Assembly: GCF_964204645.1 (NCBI RefSeq)
Contig: NC_134026.1
Location: 30,504,650-30,568,649 of the forward strand
Length of the DNA stretch: 64,000 nt
From: Tubulanus polymorphus
Lineage: Eukaryota; Nemertea; Palaeonemertea; Tubulaniformes; Tubulanidae
Reading direction: 5' to 3'
Of the stretch, positions 57,357 through 64,000 are shown piece after piece. A model generated the notes under the pieces. The model searched no databases, was not told the origin of the DNA, and was given only the letters and a program-made list of their open reading frames with translations. Position 1 is the stretch's first letter, and every line of letters starts with the position of its first letter. The position numbers and the translations under genes were made by a program.

Positions 57357-57480
57357 AGTGGAACCTCGTTGCAACGAAAGTCATGCGAGACCGGAAGATC
57401 TGTTCAATAGTGTGAAATGATTGAAATTCCGTTGGTAAAAATCGATAAATTGTTATAATCGAAGAAACGAGGTTCCGCTA
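57357..57480. mobile_element. MITE-like element, second copy of the 17710 family
   Basis: Ends TAGTGGAACCTCGTTGCAAC and AAGAAACGAGGTTCCGCTA in inverted orientation, matching the ends at 17710-17872. Located between the PGRP remnant and the reductase remnant, near the duplication junction. Confidence 0.7.
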
Positions 57481-57545
57481 TTCAATTTTTTTGTATTGCA
57501 AATAGGAAATTTAAGTTCAACATTCGTTTCGAAAAAAGATGGCCA

Positions 57546-58180
57546 GATTGGCTAATAATCAAATAAAGGAAAGCGATGCTTTAGTGATGGTTTGTGGTGA
57601 ATATAACTGGTGTCCACAACCAGGATTACTCAATATGATCGACCATTTCTTTAATAGTTATAGATACAAGGTTTCAGCGATTGCGTCTTACTCAGCAGGT
57701 AATACGTAAACTACATATAGAAATGTACGTGGAGTGTCGTAAGTTAAATTGTTAGATGTGAAAAAGGTATTACTGTATAATAAGTTAACTTAATTTTATA
57801 AGAATTAAGAGCTTTTACTATAGTGCATAGAAGCTTCCGAGCTCATTTATCAAATTAATTCTATTAGATTCTGCTCAAATATATGAAATTACCCTACATA
57901 TATCGGTTATTCTACATATATATTCCTTTTTCGGGTTAATTAATTTGACACCAGGTTAACAACGGCTCCCGATCCTCCACAACTCTTCAAGTTAAATCGT
58001 CTTATCACGTCTATGGCGAATTTAATGTTTAAATACTAATTTCCAGGAGGATTTAGCGGTATTCGCGCGAGCAGTGCGTTACGCGAAACACTATCGTGTA
58101 ACTGTTTAAACATTCTGCGTACCGATTTCAGTTTCCAAGAAGCAAATAAAAAAGTTGACATTCTCTATGATAAACTATGA
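57546..58180 (+). pseudogene. FMN reductase remnant (copy B)
   Basis: Part of exon 2 (57551-57698, nearly identical to 54474-54621, donor kept) and the start of exon 3 (from 58047: GGFSGIRASSALRETLSC) survive. The first exon and the 5' part of exon 2 are missing, and about 160 bp inside exon 3 are deleted, joining it to sequence that is 3' UTR in the intact gene. Confidence 0.85.
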
Positions 58181-58305
58181 TGTACAAACATCAGTCATTA
58201 GACATCTAATCATTTTTAAAGATTGAGTTTCGTGTTGTTCTGATTTGCTACGGATCTCCATTCAACTTGCGTGGTCGCTTTGTACGTAAAAATAAATAAA
58301 CCTTG

Positions 58306-59663
58306 TTACTCGTTACGGTACGTTTGTCTTATGCGTCTTTGTTCACATACGTAGTTTCTCGAAGATGTGCAATGATCGATCATCCATTTTCTACCATCAA
58401 TTTTGGTAGAATACATGACGCATTGTGCAGTATTTGTTGAAGGTATTTGTCCACCTTTCCAGGGTGCCTTGTACCGGTATCCAACGTCCGATTCATCGCT
58501 AAAAAACCTAACCACCTGATTACGCGGTATTCTGACACCAAAAAACGCTTCTGAAATTTAGGAGAGAGAAAATGTTAAAGGTTTCGCGAAATGATAATTC
58601 TTTTTAGTATGCCGAAGAAAATTGGTAACTACCGTGTGTGGCCTGCGTATTCAGATTCAGATACTTCACGAGTTGTTCGTTTTCAGCGAGTGTCCGAGGT
58701 TCAGCCAGACGTGTTACCAACCGGTTATCAGCTGTAGAATCGGATTCGCAATCATTGTTAGCATCCCTATAGCTTTTAGGTTGAATTACAACACGGTAAC
58801 AAACTGCAGCCCCGGTCTGAAATTTACCGTAACCCAGTAAACAAGTTAGCGAACGATCTACCGTTCTCGCTGGTGACGTCACAGCGTCCATCGTTCTCAC
58901 TGGTGACGTCGTAGTATGCGCCGTTCTCACTGGTGACGTCACAGCGTCCATTGTTCTCACTGGTGACGTCATAGTATGCGCCGTTCTCACTGGTGACGTC
59001 ATAGTATGCGCCGTTCTCACTGGTGACGTCACAGCGTCAATCGTTCTCACCGGTGACGTCATAGTATGCGCCGTTCTCACTGGTGACGTCACAGCGTCCA
59101 TTGTTCTCACTGGTGACGTCATAGTATGCGCCGTTCTCACTGGTGACGTCACAGTGTCCATCGTTCTCACCGGTGTCGTCATAGTATGCGCCGTTCTCGC
59201 TGGTGTCGTCACGTCCGTCAACCTTGCAGATGGAGTAGTGGTACTTTTCACTGAAGAAAAAGAATCAATGAAATGAAAATCATGTTCAGAGAAAAATTCA
59301 AGTCAAGAAAGAAAATGAATGAATGATTTCCTTACTTTTAGTCTCGATTACTTTAATAAATGTTTTAACGTCGTCAGTTGATGAAGAATCCACGAATTGA
59401 ATTGACCCCGCTATAATCAGCACACACTCAACATCGGTGTATAAAAACCCGTGACAAATATAATCACCAGATGTCTCCAAGCATTCTTTACTGCAACCGA
59501 TGAGATTCTGTGCCGTATCACTAACATCCCGTGTCGTTAATAGACTGATGTTTACTGCGGAGGATGAATATCGGAAACGAGCTTGTCTCATTAAAAACCC
59601 GTCTCCAAATACAACAGAATAATTACCCAACAACAATATCAAAACGATACGTACCAAACCCAT
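58306..59663 (-). CDS. Secreted PAN plus C-type lectin domain protein with Thr/Pro repeat linker (copy B)
   Basis: Minus-strand exons 59336-59663, 58633-59250, 58306-58550; 396 residues, all junctions phase 1. The first exon (signal peptide and PAN domain) differs from copy A at only two of 109 residues. Exon 2 is 333 bp longer because the linker is expanded to about twelve 10-residue units alternating AHTMTSPVRT and MDAVTSPVRT, a Thr/Ser/Pro-rich stalk likely to be O-glycosylated. The lectin domain follows (CLLGYGKFQ..VCYRVV; exon 3 WKGGQIPSTNTAQCVMYS, KWMIDHC, NYVCEQ) and is more diverged from copy A than exon 1, with a six-residue C-terminal extension. No EPN/QPD or WND motif. Confidence 0.87.
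58855..59225 (-). repeat. 30 bp coding repeat in lectin B, with CRE-like palindromes
   Basis: About twelve 30-bp units, often alternating in 60-bp pairs, within exon 2 of lectin B. Most units contain TGACGTCA or GTGACGTC, the cAMP-response-element palindrome, here probably a by-product of the Val-Thr-Ser codons. Confidence 0.93.
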
Positions 59664-59794
59664 GTTACTGACGATACTGAATCTACTCAAACTCCTGAAT
59701 CTCTGATCGTTTTTATTCATTTAATATTAGTATCAAATCTTACGTCGATACCTGAGAGATCTGTTTAATGGAGTATTTCCGCTTAGTTCCCGAT

Positions 59795-59935
59795 TCATAC
59801 GATATTTCTATTGTACTGTTATCGGTAATTCTAAAACCTTTTAAACTAGGTTCTATCAAGGACTATTATTCCCCATTTTTAGCTGACGAAAACGGAAGCA
59901 CGGTATTTAATCCAACTTGGAGCTGCTCAGACTCA
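59795..59935. repeat. Right copy of duplicated intergenic segment
   Basis: Homologous to 56881-57010 (shared TTTTAAACTAG, GGACTATTATTCCCCATT). Lies between lectin B and the intact PGRP. The 83-residue frame overlapping it has no family features. Confidence 0.7.
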
Positions 59936-60816
59936 GAAAAAAACACTTCACCTTGCATTGAGAGATTTTCAGTACCCCGAAATTACACATTTATTAGAAG
60001 TACTATTTTTAAACGTTAGCTTTCGCTACTTTCAAGGTGTTACATATAGCAATGAACACGCCATTTTCTCATTAATCACAGTAAATATTTGGAAAGCATA
60101 AATTAATCCAATAAATTACTGTTTATGTCCGATTTTAGTGGAGAAACTTGTCATATATTGTTTTTAGTTAATACTAAAACCTTTGGAAACAGATTTTGTT
60201 TACGTTTAGATTCGCGTAAAATTGTGTTTTGTTAATTTCAATTCGCATCGAAACAAATGTTGTTATTGCTGGTCGCAAGTTTGATTAATGAACTACTTTC
60301 ACCATTTATGGTGGTTTTATGAGTATTTTAAGAGCTTTGTCTTTATAAGAAGCGTTCTTTCTAACGAGAGAGTGACAACTTGATAACCAAACTAGGTAAG
60401 TACATGCATATACCAATCGCCGTGTTGAAAGTGCGATTTGAGTAAATGTAACTTACTATTTCATTCTGTCTGATAGTTGTACGACCAGGGATATATAAAT
60501 GAAATAATCAAAATTTACATTTCAATTTTGTGTTGATGATACTTTCAATGGAACACTTGGAAAGTGATCAAAAGAAATCAGATACGGTTGACGCAATCAT
60601 TTATCCCATAATTCGGCTCGGGCTTGGTCCGACGTCTTTTGGTCGGGCCAAACAGGCTCGGGCCCATTCCGTTGTTCCGGGCAAAAATAAGCACGGGCCA
60701 AAAAATGCTCGTGTGATCGCGGCTTATACTGTCTGTCTATGTGCTATCATCATTTTCCTTATGTTTCATTAGAGTTTTATAGACCTGTGACCAAGTGAAT
60801 GTCAAACGAAGTGAAA

Positions 60817-61831
60817 ATGCGCGTCAAAACATCCCTCCTCATTATATTCACTGGTAAGTTTAATTGACCGCATTTTAATACGCTTCATGTAGTAATCAGA
60901 AACTAACATCATGAAATCTATTTCAGTTATTCGGGTGTCTGAAGAATGTAACTGTCCTACGGTGATATCGCGAAGTGCATGGGGCGCCCGATCACCAAAA
61001 GCTGTGACAAAGATAAGATACACTCCACGATTCGCTTTTATTCATCATTCTGATGGATCGAGTTGTACAAGCGTTTACAGGTGTAAAAGAGTCGTCAAAG
61101 GCATCCAGAATTACCACATAAACAGCAAAGGTAAGAGTTCCCTTCCACTCGCAGAAATGTCTAAGTCACCTGATATTCACTCGCGTTATTTCATTCTTCG
61201 TGTCGCAATTTGGAAATTTATTTATGTCTATGTAGTAAACTTTCGGTAGAAAGTCGAAAGATTTGTAAAACAACAAAGGGATATAATACGGGTAGGGGAT
61301 ACATAGCGAAATCGTAATATTTTGGAAAATAAACGCTAACATTCAGTGAAGCTGATTAGATTCTTCTGTGGTTTTATTAGTTCGGTATCCTCTGTTCGGG
61401 TGTTTCAATGGTATCTATACTATCGACTACTATAGGCTGGAGTGATATTGGATATAATTTTCTGATTGGTGGAGATGGCAATGTTTATGAAGGTCGTGGT
61501 TGGGGTGTGGTCGGCGCGCACGTTCGTGGTTACAATAGTCGATCTATTGGAATTTGTTTTCTCGGAAATTTCATGTCTACAAGTCCGACATCAAGGGCTA
61601 TCGATGCCGCTAAAGCATTATTGGAGGTAAGGACCATTCTTCGCAATTCTGAAATCAAACGTTGCGGTCCGTATGCTGTAAAATTCAAGTTAATTTCTCC
61701 ATTTTCAGTGTGCAGTTGAAAAAGGAAAATTGAAAGAAAATTATCGGTTATATGGTCACAGAGATGCTGGTTCTACTAGCTGCCCTGGGGACACACTTTA
61801 TAAACTGATCAAACAGTGGCCACACTACTAG
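60817..61831 (+). CDS. PGRP-S-like: Short secreted peptidoglycan recognition protein (amidase type)
   Basis: Four exons: 60817-60853, 60927-61130, 61436-61626, 61709-61831; 184 residues, phases agree, TAG at 61829-61831. Signal peptide [12 protein letters not shown] and following residues. PGRP/amidase_2 motifs: [95 protein letters not shown]. Expected zinc ligands (first His of HHS, His of GHRD, Cys of SCPG) and the catalytic Tyr of GYNF are present, so it should act as an N-acetylmuramoyl-L-alanine amidase on bacterial peptidoglycan. Length is normal for the short class. A decayed copy of exon 2 lies at 57085-57296. Confidence 0.92.
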
Positions 61832-62982
61832 AAAATATGACGAGAAAAAAAACGACATCGACTACCAACCGCGCGTCATTATTATAAGTTATCTTGTAAA
61901 TTTCTGAGACTCAATGTGTAATCCCAATGCGATGTAGGATATTTCCCTGAAATAGAGGGCAACACAATGAGTTTAGTTGCTGCTTTTGCTTTATCAATAA
62001 ATAGTTCTTAGATTACTCAAATTTTTTGTTCAGTTGTTCGAATTCAGAGTGCTGTGATGGCAAGCAACATTGATCGTGCTGGCACCGTATGGCGGTACCC
62101 TACCAAAATCTCCACGAACCAACTCAAAAATGTCAGCCGGCGCGCTTATGATCGACTGACCGTGACCCCTTCAAAAGCAGGATTCACATCGGTTGTTTAG
62201 TCAAGGTTAGAATTGTTTCTACGTCATCTCTCATGTGCAGGTTAATATTACATTAGTTCACAGAAATGCCACTAGGGGACCGTACAGTGCTGCCACCAAG
62301 TTTAGGGCGCAATTTTGACGGTCATCCAAACAATATGGCGGCATTTTCAATAGCTATGGTTATATAATACTAGGCTTGGTCCAAAATCGGAGAGGTTCCA
62401 CATCTCTACACTGAACTGTTTGAGGAATTATTTTGAGGAATTATGAGACAAATAACAAATATTTATCGTAAATCACATTTTATTTCAAATAAAACATTTC
62501 TACAAAACATTTCTTATAATGCGTAACAATTTACTTTGTTTCGTCTTTTTTCTTAACAATATTTATAGTAAATATCTGTGAATGTATCAACACGTAATTT
62601 TCACTATTTCTAGAATTATCACAAATATTCAGGAGACAGAACTTTGATAATGACTCATTTTCAACTACGACAATTTTCTTTTATTCAAATATTTGATCAT
62701 AGCTTGTTCCATATAAATGCTCATTTCTTTATGTACAGCGTTCATAGTTCGTTGTCTTAATCAGTTTTACGAAGAAAACAAAAACTGATTCACTGCTAAT
62801 GTCGGTAACAATCCACAGCGTGGAACCAAAACCTCTTCAGATTCAGACATTCACTATTGCAGTGTAGTCGATCACTTTTTGAAAGTGTGCAGATAAAATA
62901 TCTAAATTTTAATCAATCTGTTATACCAATACCTACTGAAGATGCAGAATCATGAACTGGTACAATATGGTCCAATACACTG
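61832..62982. other. Intergenic DNA between convergent PGRP and CABLES-type genes
   Basis: No convincing gene. Plus-strand TTTATT near 62479 (AATAAA on minus) could end the minus-strand CABLES-type transcript. No domain signature in any frame. Confidence 0.4.
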
Positions 62983-63233
62983 CAGGGTCCGATCTAATTG
63001 CCTTGTCTGATTGCCCGGGACAAGTATATTTTCATTAGGGCAAGTAGGTTATCATTAGCGCTAGTGCAATTTTACATCACAAAGCTTTTTTCCTAGTTGA
63101 TACAACGGATGGATGATAGTGCCACCAATTGGACTGCCTGTGTAGGGCAAGTAGCTTTTTAAGGGGAGCAAGCAAAATTTTAGATATGCTTGCCCAACGG
63201 GCAAGTGGCTTTCATTCCTTAGATCGGACCCTG
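62983..63233. mobile_element. MITE with perfect inverted ends and 5 bp target duplication
   Basis: Begins CAGGGTCCGATCTA and ends TAGATCGGACCCTG, a perfect 14-bp inverted repeat (16 bp if the adjacent TG/CA is counted). It is flanked on both sides by CACTG, a plausible 5-bp target-site duplication. The interior has several GGGCAAGTAG-type motifs. 251 bp, no coding capacity. Confidence 0.8.
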
Positions 63234-63237
63234 CACT

Positions 63238-63343
63238 GCCGAAGCGCAGGCCTACACTGATGTGCACCTGCTGAGGTGCAGGCCTACACTAATGTGCACC
63301 TGCTGAGGTGCAGGCTTACACTGAAGTTCACCTGCTGAGGTGC
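63238..63343 (+). repeat. ~32 bp tandem repeat, three to four copies
   Basis: Unit GTGCAGGCCTACACTGATGT GCACCTGCTGAG with few changes. CAGGTGCAC-type ends make it partly palindromic. It directly follows the MITE. Confidence 0.85.
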
Positions 63344-63514
63344 CATTGGCAATGTTATTATTTCAATTATAGGTCCATAACTGACTAGAAACTTAATAGA
63401 ACTTAAGTTGTAATTATTAAGAATTCTTCTTATATTAAAGAATCAATTCTAACTTGGTAAATAACAGAATTATGAAGTGCATTGAAAGCAGTCTATATAA
63501 AACAGTTGTATGTA

Positions 63515-63968
63515 TCACGATTGATAAACAAGTCTCTGATAATGTGGTTGAATCTCTTGGTCTGAAGAATGAAGAGAGAATTCAAGCGCGACTAAAACTG
63601 CCATTTCAAACGCCAGAAATTCTTTACGATGAAGTCGGAATGTTGATTCAATTTCCTACAAACAATGACATCCATTATAGTATGATTGATTAAGTAAAAA
63701 GCGTGGAATCATTAGGGATCATTCATTTATTACGTACGCAAGAAATTTGACAAAATAAACTTGTCAAGACTTTCTCAGAACTTTGTGAAACTGGGTACAG
63801 AACTGAAGAATTAGGCTCAGAACTGTGGTACTGATTTCAGATGAATACTGGTAGTTTATTTACCTCTATAAGTTCAGTGAGTTGAGGCTTTTTGATATCG
63901 TTCAACTTAGCACTTAACAATAAACTGGCACCAGCACAAAGTCTTCTATTCTGTTTATTGACCAAACC
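63515..63968 (-). CDS. CABLES-like: CABLES1/2-type cyclin-box protein, last two exons
   Basis: Minus-strand exons 63864-63968 and 63515-63655, both phase 0, TGA at 63515-63517. They encode [35 protein letters not shown], then [46 protein letters not shown]: 81 residues. This matches the C-terminal end of vertebrate CABLES (N-K-Q-N-R-K-L-C-A-G-A, L-I-D-K-L-E-E-x-F-R-L, F-P-V-L-V-A-L-E, P-H-Y-R-R-L), an adaptor that links CDK5/CDK2 to ABL-family kinases. The rest lies beyond the right edge. Splice sites are clean (acceptors TTTCAG and TTGTAG, donor GTAAAT). A 79-residue plus-strand frame over the last exon is its antisense shadow. Confidence 0.85.
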
Positions 63969-64000
63969 CTGAAATAATTACACAGTTGTAGTAAAGAAAG

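Noticed and set aside
60530-60772. 80-residue plus frame before the PGRP gene
   Set aside because: Overlaps sequence related to the interspersed element seen at 52711-52961; not protein-like.
63454-63693. 79-residue plus frame
   Set aside because: Antisense shadow of the CABLES-type last exon, which has a clean acceptor and matches the family on the minus strand.

Overview
The window is nuclear DNA from an invertebrate animal. It is AT-rich, with small exons, GT-AG introns, long minisatellite-bearing introns and many short inverted-repeat elements. The gene set (a ZSWIM5/6 orthologue, a two-domain receptor tyrosine phosphatase, an intronless TRIM-type gene, PAN plus C-type lectin genes, a short PGRP and a CABLES orthologue) fits a spiralian such as a mollusc or relative, but the sequence does not fix the phylum. 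All gene models are manual: splice sites were read by eye and accepted only when intron phases agreed and every frame closed.

Layout. 1-3671 is an upstream intron of the ZSWIM gene, with a CT-rich tract and a GGC/GGCA array. 3672-11964 (+) holds the last 13 exons of ZSWIM5/6. 11965-19513 has no recognisable gene but several inverted-repeat elements. 19514-20353 (-) is a single-pass membrane protein resembling KCNE potassium-channel subunits. 21755-52197 (+) is one 35-exon receptor-type protein tyrosine phosphatase (1912 aa) with the order signal peptide, EGF, kringle, two EGF, fucolectin-type domain, EGF, fibronectin III array, transmembrane segment, active PTP D1, degenerate PTP D2. An intronless RING/B-box gene (38134-40995, -) is nested antisense in its intron 11.

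53923-61831 is a locally duplicated three-gene unit: flavodoxin-fold FMN reductase (+), PAN plus C-type lectin (-), PGRP (+). In the first unit the reductase and lectin are intact and the PGRP is a remnant. In the second the reductase is a remnant while the lectin (with a 10-residue repeat expansion) and the PGRP are intact. The lectins and the PGRP look like secreted recognition proteins, so this is probably a small innate-immunity cluster. The right edge (63515-63968, -) carries the last two exons of a CABLES-type cyclin-box gene.

Most notable are the kringle plus fucolectin RPTP, a tandem array of eight splice-donor-like sites at one of its exon ends, the KCNE-like gene, and the reciprocal decay of the duplicated immune unit. 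Introns and intergenic DNA carry at least nine inverted-repeat (MITE-like) elements, a tRNA-derived SINE-like element and about a dozen minisatellites.
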